Below are positions 9,071 to 18,994 of a DNA stretch of 64,000 nucleotides, one piece after another. Under the pieces are notes generated by a model that saw only the letters and a list, made by a program, of their open reading frames with translations, did not search any database and was not told the DNA's origin. The number at the start of each line of letters is the position of its first letter. The first letter of the stretch is position 1. This DNA is from Oceanirhabdus sp942490885 (GTDB lineage: Bacteria; Bacillota; Clostridia; Clostridiales; Clostridiaceae). The position numbers were made by a program, and so were the translations under genes. The stretch covers positions 682,001-746,000 of the forward strand of contig CALNYT010000002.1 in NCBI GenBank assembly GCA_942490885.1, written 5' to 3'.

Positions 9071-9391
9071 TTAAACTACTGGAAATAGTTTGACCATAAA
9101 ATTCTTACGTTGTTGAATTGGTACGTTGCAAATATAAAAAGTATTAGATTCGTAAAATTCTAATCTAGAGCCGTTTCTAACCTCATTAAATATTGTTTTA
9201 TCGTTGCCATTTTGAATATCAATGGCCATACTAAAAGAAACATCATTATCAATCCTGCCATCAACTGTTACTTCAACATCCATAGCACTACAGCTACCAA
9301 ACCATTTAGTTGAAAAATTACCGCTTGAACGGCTCCATTGATCATCTAAACTTTTATGATTAGATATAACAATTGCAATAGGTCTAGTCAT
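9071..9391 (-). CDS. Small protein of unknown function, paralogue A
   Basis: A 106-residue protein with no signal peptide or membrane helix and alternating hydrophobic residues typical of a small beta-sandwich. It is a clear paralogue of the next minus-strand gene: both share the start RPI-I-IS, the block SRSSGNFSTKW and the following DVEVTVDG. The start is supported by GAGGAGGATTAAT. I do not recognise the family. Tandem paralogues with a conserved core and divergent second halves could be structural or binding proteins such as spore or surface components, but nothing in the sequence decides this. Confidence 0.75.
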   Translation of the reverse strand: MTRPIAIVISNHKSLDDQWSRSSGNFSTKWFGSCSAMDVEVTVDGRIDNDVSFSMAIDIQNGNDKTIFNEVRNGSRLEFYESNTFYICNVPIQQRKNFMVKLFPVV

Positions 9392-9485
9392 AATTAATCC
9401 TCCTCAAAATATCTGATGTACTTGCTTATACATCAATTGATTTTATTATGTTTAAGTTCTTCTTTTAAAAAATTACATATTAATT

Positions 9486-9809
9486 TTATTCATTTACATA
9501 AGGTTTAATTGTAACAGTAAAATTTTTATTGTGATCACATCTGGTTTCGCAAATATATAGCGTATTACATTCAATATATTCTAATTCCTTATTATGATGT
9601 ACATCACGAGCTCTAGTTGGATCACTACCTGCCTTATCTTCAGCAATATTGAAAACAATAGTCTCATCGACTTCACCATCAACAGTTACTTCAACGAGCA
9701 TGCGATGTTTTCCACCATACCATTTGGTGGAAAAATTACCGCTTGAACGACTACCTTGACCAGGTAAAGGACCAGGTTCTGATACAATAATTGAAATAGG
9801 TCTATCCAT
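9486..9809 (-). CDS. Small protein of unknown function, paralogue B
   Basis: A 107-residue paralogue of the gene at 9071-9391, transcribed ahead of it with a 94-bp gap. It shares SRSSGNFSTKW, EVTVDGEVDE, the NTLYICET strand and the KNFTV end strand. The start has a strong AAGGAGGATAATT site. It carries two Cys in its second half that only partly match the paralogue. It is the promoter-proximal member of the pair. Function unknown; it was probably made by tandem duplication. Confidence 0.75.
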   Translation of the reverse strand: MDRPISIIVSEPGPLPGQGSRSSGNFSTKWYGGKHRMLVEVTVDGEVDETIVFNIAEDKAGSDPTRARDVHHNKELEYIECNTLYICETRCDHNKNFTVTIKPYVNE

Positions 9810-9950
9810 AAATTATCCTCCTTAAATTTTAATAATTAAATCACTGTATAATATATTAATGTTAAAAATATATATTACTATTTTCAAATGTTGAATACTT
9901 ACAATTTGCTATAAAAAGAGGGGCTTAGCGAACTAAGGACTTTTTACCAA

Positions 9951-10009
9951 CAATGAACTTTATATTTGATAAGATATAGGGTGTGGGATATAAGTTTGTG
10001 AAATGATAG
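9951..10009 (+). pseudogene. Decayed fragment of the response regulator 3' end
   Basis: The stretch ATGAACTTTATATTTGATAA followed by GGGTGTGGGATATAAGTTTG nearly copies two pieces of the response regulator gene (near 8825-8850 and 8957-8985), with the roughly 110 bp between them deleted. It has no start and cannot be translated usefully. It marks a duplication end point just upstream of the startless RHS gene, so the RHS locus was probably inserted or rearranged here. Confidence 0.75.
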
Positions 10010-10015
10010 AGATAA

Positions 10016-10384
10016 ATTAAAACTTACAATTCAGAAGGACGTATAATTAGTGAAACTTGTGAATACAAAGATGATTGTGAACATAAAGATGGTTCTAAAA
10101 CATGTATTCATGAGCAAGATCATAAGGAAAATGGAAAATGTAATGTTAATCAATACTACATTGAAAAGAGTTTTAAAGAAAAAGTTAATGGCAAAGATGT
10201 AAATGTTTATTATTTTGGTAATATCCCCTTAAAGTTATGTAAAAATGAAACTAAAAGATATGATATAAATATTGAAGGGGACTATCAAGAAAAGAAAATA
10301 TATACATTAACATATAAAGGGGATGCATATAAATACAAATATATAGGATATTATTCGGGTAGAGCATATTCAAAGGAGGCTAGA
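10016..10384 (+). other. In-frame upstream extension of the RHS gene without a start codon
   Basis: The RHS frame stays open from 10016, just after a TAA, to the ATG at 10385, with no ATG, GTG or TTG backed by a ribosome binding site. The encoded stretch looks like real protein: it has a Cys/His-rich segment (CEYKDDCEHKDGSKTC) followed by alternating Tyr-rich strands. It abuts the response regulator fragment. I read it as the residue of a longer N-terminal region whose start and signal peptide were lost in a rearrangement. Confidence 0.65.
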
Positions 10385-13300
10385 ATGCAAGCGCTTGGAG
10401 ATGGGCGCAATTCAAATGGAGCAACTGTAGGCGATCCAGTTAATATTGTAACAGGTAGTAATTATTCAACAGATAAAGACTTAGTTCTAGCAGATAGAGG
10501 TTTGCCTTTACAAGTAACAAGATTTTACAATAATTTAGATGATAGGAATGGTGTACTAGGAAAATCATGGAGATTAAATTATGAAAGTAATATCAAAGTA
10601 GATCAAAATACAAAAGATGTATCCATAACATACCCAAGTGGTCGTGTATTAGTATTCTATTATAATAAGGATACTGAAGAATATAAAACTATAGAAAAAG
10701 TATTTGATTTATTAAAGAAAAATAAAGATATATATGAATTACAGCTATCTAATAAACAAGTATATAGATATAAAGAAAGTGGTGAACTTATATCTATAAG
10801 TGATAAAAATAGCAATACAATTAAATTTCAATATGATAGTAATGGGAATTTAGATTTAGTAACTGGAGCAGGAGGGAAAATTCTTGATTTTACTTTTGAG
10901 AATGGATATGTAAAATCTGTAACTGATACTGATGGAAGAACAATAGAATATTCATATGAAGGGAATAATCTTTCACAAGTTAAGGATGCTAATGGGGGAA
11001 TAACCAGTTATAAATATAATACATCTGGAATAACTACAATTGCTGATCAAAATGGAAAGGTATTTATCAGAAATGAGTATGATAATTGTAACAGAATTAT
11101 TCGCCAGTATGATGAGGATAACAATATAACTGAGTATAGTTATGATCCAAACAAAAGAGAAAACACATTTTCTATAGTTTCTACAGGTAAAACAATAAAG
11201 TATAAATACAATGATAAGCTATATATAACTAAAAAAACATTCGATGATGGTACATTTGAAGAGTATACATATGATGAGTGGGGAAACAAAAATAGTGTAA
11301 AAGATAGAAAGGGTAATATAACTAAATTTACCTATAATGAAAGAGGTAAACTATTAAAAACAACATCACCGGAACCATTTAATTATGAATCAAATTTTAT
11401 ATATGATTCAAATGATAACTTAACTCAAGTAACAAAACCAGATGGAACTATATCTAAGTTTGAATATGATTCAAATAATAATTTAGTTAAGACAATAAAT
11501 AAAATAGATGGAAATACAGAATCAGTTACAAATTATAAATACGATGAATATGGTAGAGTATTAAGTATCACAGATGCAGAAAATAATACAATAACATATG
11601 AGTATGAAAATGGTAGTAGTCCAGCAAGGATTATTGATTCAGAAGGTAATGCTATACAATATGAGTATGATGATATAGGAAGAACAAAATCAGTTAAAAA
11701 CTCAATTGGAAAAACATCATTTGAATATAATAAGGCTGGAAAAATTGAGAAGATAATTAACCCTGAAGGAAATATTACAAGAATGAAATATGACCTAGCA
11801 GGTAACTTAATAAAATCTATCTTGCCTGAACAGTATAATAAAAATACAGATGACGGTAATGGTTATACATTTGAATATGATGCTATGGATCGAGTAATAA
11901 AAAGCATAGATCCATTATATAATGTAAATGCTTCTAAGTATGATAGTGAAGGAAATAAAACTAAAAATATAAACCCAAATTATTATAATGAAGCACAGGA
12001 TGATGGCTCTGGTTTAGAATATGAATATGATTCAAACAATCGAGTGATAAAAGTCGTTTATCCATCAGGTAAAAAAAGCAGAATAAAATATGATGCAGTA
12101 GGAAATAAAATAAAAGTCATTGATGCAAAGCATTATGATGAAAGTATAGATGATGGAAACGGAATAGAATATAAATATGATAATCTAAATAGATTAACAG
12201 AAGTAATTGATACAGAAGGAAATGTTGTAAGAAAATATCTTTATGATTCATGTAATAGAATTATAAAGGAAATGGATGCTAAGGGATATTTAAATGGAGA
12301 TAATGACAAAGAAAGATATGGAACTGTATATAAATATAATTTAGCTGGACTACTAACAGAAAAAAGAGAACCATTAAAAAAAGAAGATAACAATGTAGTA
12401 TATTATAGAATAACAAGATACAAATATGATAAAACAGGAAAAGTGATTTCTGAAAAGAAAACAAGAGATTACGTAACATTAACAAGTGAGCCTGATAATT
12501 GGAACAATATCTACTATAAATATAATAAAAATGGCAAGCTTATAGAAGTTACAGATGATACTGGAGCACATATGGAATATGAATATGATGCTGCAGGAAA
12601 TAAAATATTAGAAAAAGTTAAAATAAACGATAATTTATACAGTACAGTTGGATATAGATATAATTCTTCGGGGTTAATAACAGAGCAGTGGCAAGACATT
12701 AACAAAAACGACCTTGTTGGCTATGGATATAAAGAAGATATAGTAAAGTCAGCAACAAAATTTGAGTATGATAAAAATGGAAATCTCACAAAAGTAACAT
12801 CACCAGAGGGAAATATATCAGAATTTGAATATGATGATCTAAACAGAGTAGTAAAAAAGAAGAAAATAGTAAATGAGGATCAAATACAAGTAAAATCATC
12901 AAAAGTTTCAGTTAATTTTCCAAGAAAACTTATCTATCCCGGTGAAAAATATGAGTATAAAGTTGAACTAGAGCCAGGGGAAGAAATAACCGAATTACTT
13001 TTGAATATAGACATTGATACAAGTGTTTTTGAAGTAGTTGAATTAATATCATATGATGACAATGTTAGCTGTAATTCATACTCATATGGTAGAGTAAGAT
13101 TAAGTTCTCAGAAAGGAAATTTTAACACTAAGAAAACAATAGCTGGAATTGTGTTAAAAGTAAGAGATACAGTAACAGGAGAAGGTCATATTACTGTAAA
13201 CCCATCCTCAACATATAAGGACAATAGCGGAAAGCAGTATTATTTCACAGAAGGAATAGGAATAACATCAACATCAAGAATTCCCGACATGAATAATGAT

Positions 13301-16300
13301 AAGGAAGTAAAATTAGATGATTTAACAGTAATTGCCTTATTAGAAGGAACAGAAATAAATAATGAAAAGTATCATGAAAAATTTGATATTGATGGAAGTA
13401 AAAAAATTGATGTACCTGACATAGAGTACATTAAGGAATGGACTCTACAGGAGAAAAAACCATATGAATCACAATTAACAAAATTCAGAGAAAAATTTAC
13501 TAGAAGCGCTTATGAACATTCAAGTAAAGAAGCAGAAAGAATAATAACTTATGAATATGACAAAGCAGGAAACATAATTAAAGAAACAGATGCAAATGGA
13601 AATTCATTAGAATATACTTATGATCAGAATAATAGAGTAATCTGTATTAAGGATAAAGAAAATAATAAACATAGAGTATTCTATGATGAAGCAGGGAATG
13701 TAATAAAAGAGGTTTCACCTGAAAACTATGATGAATCAAAAGATGATGGACCAGGGACAAGCTATGAATATGACACCATGGGTAGAGTGGTAAAAGTAAT
13801 AGATGCTGAAAACAATGTTGTACAGAAGAATGTATATGATATTAGTGGACAACTAATTAAAGCAATAGACGCAAAAGGATATTTATCAGGAGATGATGAT
13901 AACAGCAGATATGGAGTAGAGTATATCTACGACATAGGTAACAGAATAAAAATAATAGTAACCCCAGAATCGAAACTTAATAAAAAATTAAGTACAGTAT
14001 ATACCTATGACGCCTTAAATAATTTATTAAGCATTAAAGATGGAAAAGGAAACATAACTAAATTTGAAAGAGACGATTGGGGAAGAGCTACAAAAATAAC
14101 AGATAAAGAAGAAATAGTCACCCATTATAAATATGACTACGCAGGGAATATGGTATCATCAACAGATGGTAATGGAAACACAACAACATACACCTATAAC
14201 AGCTTTAATCAGGTAAAATATATAATAGACCCATTAAAGCAAAGAATCGAGTATCGCTATGACAAAGAAGGAAGACTAAGAGAAGAAGTAGATAGAAATG
14301 GTCAAATAATAAAATACAATTACAACAAAGACAATAATCTTATACTAAAAGACGTACAAGGTAAACAAGAATATGAAAAATACCTGTACAGTAAAGACGG
14401 AAGATTATTAGCAGCCATAAACGAAAATGCAGTAGAACAGTACCAATATACACCAAATGGATATCTAGAAAGCATATATAGAAATGGCAAAAAAGTTGTA
14501 AACTATGACTACAACAAAAATGGAAGCATAACTTCAATAACAGACATTAACGGAGACAAAACAAACTACGTATATGATATATTAGGAAGAGTAACAGAAG
14601 TAAAAGATGGAGAAAATCCACTATTAAAATACTCTTACAATATAGAAAATACAATAAAAAACATAGAATACAACAACGGAATCAATATAGAATATGGGTA
14701 TAACAGAAACAACAATATAAAATCTATCATAAACAAAAAAGCAGATGGAAGTGAAATATCACAATTTGCATATACCTATGACTTCAACGGAAATATTGAA
14801 TCAGAAACAAGAGATGGACAAACTACATCCTATACCTACGACAAATTAGGAAGACTAACACAGGTTCAATACCCAGAAAAACTAGAAACTTTCAAATATG
14901 ATAAAATAGGAAATAGAACAAACAGAATATTAGAAGAACAAGAAACAACATACCAATACGATGAAAACAATAGATTAACACAATCTACACTAGACAGAAC
15001 AACAACATACTATAACTACGATAAAAATGGAAACCTATTAGAAAGTTTTGAATGGATAAACTATAGTAAAAACATAAAAAAATCTATACAATATAACTAT
15101 GATGCATTCAATAAACTAATAGAAGTAAACAACCCAGACAAAACATGGCAAGCCAACGAATATGATGCCATAGGAAACAGAATAGCAACAATAGAAAATG
15201 GATACAGATACGAATATATAATAGACAGAGGAAATGTAATATCAGAAATCAATGGAAGAAATGAATTGGTTTCAAGAAGCATAAGAGGACTAGGCTTAGC
15301 AGCACAAAAGAACAAAGAAGGAACCATAGCGTATTACCTACAGAATGCTCATGGGGATATAGCAAACATAGTAGATGCAAATGGAAATGAGCTTAATAGC
15401 TATCAATATGATTCCTTTGGTAATACAACTTCATCAACAGAAACAGTAGCTAACAGATTTAAATACTCAGGAGAGCAACAAGATAGCATAACTAATTTAT
15501 ACTACCTTAGAGCAAGATATTATAACCCTGTTATTGGTAGGTTCACCCAAGAGGATACATATAGAGGAGATGGATTAAATCTATATGCATATGTGGGGAA
15601 TAATCCAGTTAACTTTGTGGATCCGACGGGGCATTGTAAGGGTGGAGCTTCAGGAGGAAGTAGGGAACTTAACGCTCTTGGATATCCTGTAGCTGATAGG
15701 AAGCCATCAATGAATACACCAGGATTACAAGGAGTTCATGCTTATGTTGATACACTTCCTGTTGAAGTACAGAGGGAAATGAGTGAGTTAGGTGATAAAA
15801 TAGTAAAGTCTGTTTTTCTTAATGTTTTTGCAGGAGATTTATATGATTTAGAGTTAATATCAATAGGGTATGATCTTGAAGATAATCGTTTTATATCTGA
15901 TGAAGAAAAAACTTTATTCAGGGCAATAGTAATAATACCAGGATCAAGTAAAATAACTAAAGAGGTAGGAGAAAAAGTATTTAAAAAAGTTGCAAGAGAA
16001 GCAGGAGAAGAATTCTTTGATAAAGGTGCTAGAGAAGTTGGCGAAGAATCGTTAGAAAAAGGGGTTAAGGAGTCAGGTGAATCTATTAAACATCCAGTTT
16101 TAGATAATACACGTACTGGTAGTGCTCTGAAAAAAGCTGATGGACAACATGGGTTTAATGATATAGTTGACAACTATACTCAATATGCTGAAGAATTTGA
16201 TGTCGTTGGTGGTGATGGTGTTAAAAGGAAACTTTATCAAATTAAAGGTGGACAAAAATCTTATGACTATAAACAAGTTTATGATAGAGATCAAGGATTT

Positions 16301-16438
16301 TCTTATATGGAAAGAACTACGGTAGACGAGGAAGGAATATTTGAATGGATGGTTGACCCTGATCCTTCAAAAGGAGTAACTCATAGAAGATTTATTCCTA
16401 ATGGAGAAATAACTGGATATCCTAATCAGAGACCATAA
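10385..16438 (+). CDS. RHS/YD-repeat polymorphic toxin with embedded cohesin-like and dockerin-like modules
   Basis: A 2017-residue RHS protein. Residues 10-85 match the N-terminal RHS module (GDPVNIVTGSNYS, LPLQVTRFYNN). Dozens of YD repeats follow, of the form YEYD..GN, forming the toxin-encasing shell. At about 833-960 a beta-sandwich-like insert interrupts them. It is followed at 966-1020 by two EF-hand-like loops (DMNNDKEVKLDD and DIDGSKKIDVPD), which fit a type I dockerin. YD repeats then resume and close with the RHS core end ARYYNP.IGRFTQEDTYRGD and NLYAYVGNNPVNFVDPTG. The variable tip (about 1750-2017) has a Gly/Glu-rich helical linker and a terminal domain with QHGF, GGDGVKRKLYQI, FEWMVDPDPS and THRRFIPNG, probably a nuclease-type toxin. 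AAGGAGG precedes ATG 10385, but the frame continues upstream and no signal peptide is seen. The immunity candidate follows 20 bp later. Confidence 0.88.
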   Translation: MQALGDGRNSNGATVGDPVNIVTGSNYSTDKDLVLADRGLPLQVTRFYNNLDDRNGVLGKSWRLNYESNIKVDQNTKDVSITYPSGRVLVFYYNKDTEEYKTIEKVFDLLKKNKDIYELQLSNKQVYRYKESGELISISDKNSNTIKFQYDSNGNLDLVTGAGGKILDFTFENGYVKSVTDTDGRTIEYSYEGNNLSQVKDANGGITSYKYNTSGITTIADQNGKVFIRNEYDNCNRIIRQYDEDNNITEYSYDPNKRENTFSIVSTGKTIKYKYNDKLYITKKTFDDGTFEEYTYDEWGNKNSVKDRKGNITKFTYNERGKLLKTTSPEPFNYESNFIYDSNDNLTQVTKPDGTISKFEYDSNNNLVKTINKIDGNTESVTNYKYDEYGRVLSITDAENNTITYEYENGSSPARIIDSEGNAIQYEYDDIGRTKSVKNSIGKTSFEYNKAGKIEKIINPEGNITRMKYDLAGNLIKSILPEQYNKNTDDGNGYTFEYDAMDRVIKSIDPLYNVNASKYDSEGNKTKNINPNYYNEAQDDGSGLEYEYDSNNRVIKVVYPSGKKSRIKYDAVGNKIKVIDAKHYDESIDDGNGIEYKYDNLNRLTEVIDTEGNVVRKYLYDSCNRIIKEMDAKGYLNGDNDKERYGTVYKYNLAGLLTEKREPLKKEDNNVVYYRITRYKYDKTGKVISEKKTRDYVTLTSEPDNWNNIYYKYNKNGKLIEVTDDTGAHMEYEYDAAGNKILEKVKINDNLYSTVGYRYNSSGLITEQWQDINKNDLVGYGYKEDIVKSATKFEYDKNGNLTKVTSPEGNISEFEYDDLNRVVKKKKIVNEDQIQVKSSKVSVNFPRKLIYPGEKYEYKVELEPGEEITELLLNIDIDTSVFEVVELISYDDNVSCNSYSYGRVRLSSQKGNFNTKKTIAGIVLKVRDTVTGEGHITVNPSSTYKDNSGKQYYFTEGIGITSTSRIPDMNNDKEVKLDDLTVIALLEGTEINNEKYHEKFDIDGSKKIDVPDIEYIKEWTLQEKKPYESQLTKFREKFTRSAYEHSSKEAERIITYEYDKAGNIIKETDANGNSLEYTYDQNNRVICIKDKENNKHRVFYDEAGNVIKEVSPENYDESKDDGPGTSYEYDTMGRVVKVIDAENNVVQKNVYDISGQLIKAIDAKGYLSGDDDNSRYGVEYIYDIGNRIKIIVTPESKLNKKLSTVYTYDALNNLLSIKDGKGNITKFERDDWGRATKITDKEEIVTHYKYDYAGNMVSSTDGNGNTTTYTYNSFNQVKYIIDPLKQRIEYRYDKEGRLREEVDRNGQIIKYNYNKDNNLILKDVQGKQEYEKYLYSKDGRLLAAINENAVEQYQYTPNGYLESIYRNGKKVVNYDYNKNGSITSITDINGDKTNYVYDILGRVTEVKDGENPLLKYSYNIENTIKNIEYNNGINIEYGYNRNNNIKSIINKKADGSEISQFAYTYDFNGNIESETRDGQTTSYTYDKLGRLTQVQYPEKLETFKYDKIGNRTNRILEEQETTYQYDENNRLTQSTLDRTTTYYNYDKNGNLLESFEWINYSKNIKKSIQYNYDAFNKLIEVNNPDKTWQANEYDAIGNRIATIENGYRYEYIIDRGNVISEINGRNELVSRSIRGLGLAAQKNKEGTIAYYLQNAHGDIANIVDANGNELNSYQYDSFGNTTSSTETVANRFKYSGEQQDSITNLYYLRARYYNPVIGRFTQEDTYRGDGLNLYAYVGNNPVNFVDPTGHCKGGASGGSRELNALGYPVADRKPSMNTPGLQGVHAYVDTLPVEVQREMSELGDKIVKSVFLNVFAGDLYDLELISIGYDLEDNRFISDEEKTLFRAIVIIPGSSKITKEVGEKVFKKVAREAGEEFFDKGAREVGEESLEKGVKESGESIKHPVLDNTRTGSALKKADGQHGFNDIVDNYTQYAEEFDVVGGDGVKRKLYQIKGGQKSYDYKQVYDRDQGFSYMERTTVDEEGIFEWMVDPDPSKGVTHRRFIPNGEITGYPNQRP

Positions 16439-16458
16439 AAGTAAGAGGTGATAAATAA

Positions 16459-16986
16459 ATGGATTATAAGATGGATATATTTAAAGAAAATAATGTGCCT
16501 TATGATTGGTTAACTTTGTATGTAGGTATAAAAAAAAGTTTTTTAGATTATTCTGAGATTACTAAACACGCAATTAGAGTTTTATCTCAAGAAGCTAATA
16601 TAAGCAATGGTAATATAGTTGATTTAGCCTGTGGGGATATAAATTTAGGATATGAAGAAATATTATTTGAAATTATTAATGGGTTAAGTATTAATAATTT
16701 TAATGAAGGGTCAAGTAAATGGAATTTTGAGTTAAGAAAATGGAGATACTGTATACTTAAATATTTAAGGAGTAGATATAGTAATTTACAAGTAATGTTA
16801 GAAAAAGTTTCAGAAATATATGATAGTACTGGATATCCAGAAGAAATGGAGAATTTCATAATATATATGCCACCTAAATGCGGATATGAACCATCACTTC
16901 ATACTCATGAAGAAAATATGATAAGGTTAGCTTTGTTATTAGATGAATTCTTGGTAAATGAGAAAAAGATTATTGGAAAAATGTAG
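16459..16986 (+). CDS. Candidate immunity protein, DUF2247-like
   Basis: A 175-residue acidic soluble protein directly after the RHS toxin tip, the usual place for its immunity protein. The opening NVPYDWLTLYVGIKKSFLDY, the central KWRYCILKYL, and the end block YDSTGYPEEMENFIIYMPP with EENMIRLALLLDEF resemble the DUF2247 family, which is common beside polymorphic toxins. The start follows AGAGGTGATAAATAA. Function as antitoxin is inferred from context. Confidence 0.65.
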   Translation: MDYKMDIFKENNVPYDWLTLYVGIKKSFLDYSEITKHAIRVLSQEANISNGNIVDLACGDINLGYEEILFEIINGLSINNFNEGSSKWNFELRKWRYCILKYLRSRYSNLQVMLEKVSEIYDSTGYPEEMENFIIYMPPKCGYEPSLHTHEENMIRLALLLDEFLVNEKKIIGKM

Positions 16987-17090
16987 AATATAATAAAGCG
17001 AATGGTTTCAAGGGTTTAAAGCGTAAGCTATGATGGATTAGTAATCGCTTGAATTTATAATCAATACGGCTGATAAATAAAAAGTCAAAA

Positions 17091-17230
17091 AGTTTTTAGG
17101 CCGAAAGGCGAGGACTTCAGAGTAATAATAGAGAATTTAAAAATATAATGAGCTAATAAAAGGGTTTTATATGATGAAGATTTCGCGGAGAGAAATAACC
17201 GACACTCTCAACTCTCAATTAAGCGAAGCG
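17091..17230 (+). repeat. RHS cassette boundary element, copy 1
   Basis: First of three related elements of about 150 bp that each end at the junction with an RHS core fragment. Shared landmarks in order are: a short hairpin (GCC-GAAA-GGC here), AGGACTTCAGAG, a TAGAGAAT/ATATAATGAG region, GGGTTTTATATGA, GAGAGAAATAACC, and CAATTAAGCGAAGCG at the right edge. Related copies are at 20118-20269 and 22520-22669. Confidence 0.8.
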
Positions 17231-17237
17231 TAGACGA

Positions 17238-17634
17238 CTCAGACAGAACATGGCAAGCAAATGAGTACGACGCAATAGGAAACAGAATAGCAACAATAGA
17301 AAATGGATACAGATACGAATATATAATAGACAGAGGAAATGTAATATCAGAAATCAATGGAAGAAATGAATTGGTTTCAAGAAGCATAAGAGGACTAGGT
17401 TTAGCGGCACAGAAAAATAAAGAAGGAATCCTAGCCTATTACCTACACAATGCTCATGGAGATATTACGAATATTGTAGATGCAAAAGGAGAGCAGCTTA
17501 ATAGTTATCAATACGATTCATTTGGTAATACAACTTCATCAACTGAAACAGTAGCTAACAAATTCAAATATTAAGGAGAGCAACAGGATAGTATAACCAA
17601 CTTATACTACCTTAGAGCAAGATATTACAATCCT
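17238..17634 (+). pseudogene. Orphan RHS core remnant, cassette 1 (nonsense-broken)
   Basis: The sequence from 17238 repeats the main RHS gene from about 15142 on; the block around 17279-17405 appears identical to 15176-15302. There is no start codon or ribosome binding site of its own. In the same frame the core reads through to TAA at 17572-17574, where the main gene has TCA (AAATACTCAGGAG changed to AAATATTAAGGAG). The frame then continues open into the toxin region. This is a displaced C-terminal cassette that could serve as a donor for recombination with the main RHS gene. Confidence 0.85.
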
Positions 17635-18990
17635 TTGATAGGAAGATTCACACAAGAGGATAGTTATAGAGGAGATGGATTAAATCTATATGCATATGTG
17701 GGGAATAATCCAGTTAACTTTGCGGATCCAACGGGGTATTGTAAAGGTGGAACTACCAGAGACTCATATAATTGGGGAAATGAATTACAATCAAATATAA
17801 CACCACAAATTGACAGTATTCCATCAAATATACCAGAAAGTTCTCGTACTGAAATAGTAGATATGATTATTAATACTGAGGCTAGAAAGCTACAATATAA
17901 ATATCAGTCAACTTATACAGCATCAAGAGACAGCTTTTTTCCTTGGGCAAAAGGAGCATATAACGCATTAAAACCATTATATGAAGAGTTCGATTATGAT
18001 GGAGGTATACAGAATGAATATGCTAAGGCGTTTGTAAGTGGGTTTTCAGATGGGCTTTATATGGGCTTAGAAGACGCAGTTGCTGATGAAGTAGTTTATA
18101 CTGTAGTAAATAAAACAATACCTAAGATTTTAAGTAAGAATAAAAGCAAGTTAGGTAATCCTAAAAGTACTAAAAAAACACCTGGAATTTGTTTCACTGA
18201 AGATACTTTGGTAAAGACTGAAGCTGGAAATAAGCAAATCAAGGATATCAAAATTACAGACAAGGTATATGCTGAAAACACAGAAACTGGTAAAAGTGGA
18301 TACAAGACTGTTAAACAGATATTTGTAAATGATGCTTACACACTGCTACACATCAAAGTTAAAGACACTGTAATAAAGACTACTTTCCCACATCCATTCT
18401 ATGTAGTAGACAAGGGATGGGTTGAGGCGAAAGATTTAGTTGTTGGAGACATACTCAAACTCGTTAATGGAAAGACAGCTGAGGTTAGAGCTTTAAAAGT
18501 GGAAGAACTAGATAATCCAGTGAAGGTGTATAACTTAGAAGTTGAGGATTGGCATACTTATTATGTGTCAGAATATGGTATATTGGTACATAATACAGGG
18601 AGTAACCCTTGTGCTGAGGTGGCGGGTGAAGGTTTAACAGGAACTAATTGGGAATTTAATCCAAAAGTGGATGTGGATTTACGTGGATCTGGGAGAACTT
18701 ATAAGGATGCACTTAATGAAGCATTTGAGCGAACAGGTTTATCTAGAGACCAATTTGAAGTTAAAAAGTGGGGTAAAGACATAAATGGAAAAAGTATACC
18801 TGTAGAATGGCAAGGACCTAATGGAGCAAATGTTAATATGGATATTCCGGAATGGAATAATGTTAAATCTAATGGAAAGTTAGGCAATGGGCCCCATCAA
18901 CCTCATATTGGTTATCAAACACCAGGAAAAGGCAATAATAAAATTAGAGGGCATATTTTTGTAGATGATATTCCAGTGACAAGGAGATGA
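17635..18990 (+). CDS. Orphan RHS tip with HINT and type-47-like toxin domain (cassette 1)
   Basis: The 451-residue open part of cassette 1 after the nonsense codon. It starts inside the RHS core end (IGRFTQEDSYRGDG, NLYAYVGNNPVNFADPTG). A helical linker follows, then a pretoxin HINT module from about residue 186 (CFTEDTLVKTEAGNKQI, HPFYVVDKGW, WHTYYVSEYGILVHN), the autocleavage type found before polymorphic toxins. The last ~130 residues, with DVDLRGSGRTYKDALNEAF, KKWGKDINGKS and RGHIFVDDIPV, resemble the family called polymorphic toxin type 47. The TTG at 17635 has no convincing ribosome binding site, so expression may need recombination into the main RHS gene or read-through. The immunity candidate starts 5 bp later. 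Confidence 0.8.
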   Translation: MIGRFTQEDSYRGDGLNLYAYVGNNPVNFADPTGYCKGGTTRDSYNWGNELQSNITPQIDSIPSNIPESSRTEIVDMIINTEARKLQYKYQSTYTASRDSFFPWAKGAYNALKPLYEEFDYDGGIQNEYAKAFVSGFSDGLYMGLEDAVADEVVYTVVNKTIPKILSKNKSKLGNPKSTKKTPGICFTEDTLVKTEAGNKQIKDIKITDKVYAENTETGKSGYKTVKQIFVNDAYTLLHIKVKDTVIKTTFPHPFYVVDKGWVEAKDLVVGDILKLVNGKTAEVRALKVEELDNPVKVYNLEVEDWHTYYVSEYGILVHNTGSNPCAEVAGEGLTGTNWEFNPKVDVDLRGSGRTYKDALNEAFERTGLSRDQFEVKKWGKDINGKSIPVEWQGPNGANVNMDIPEWNNVKSNGKLGNGPHQPHIGYQTPGKGNNKIRGHIFVDDIPVTRR

Positions 18991-18994
18991 TTAT

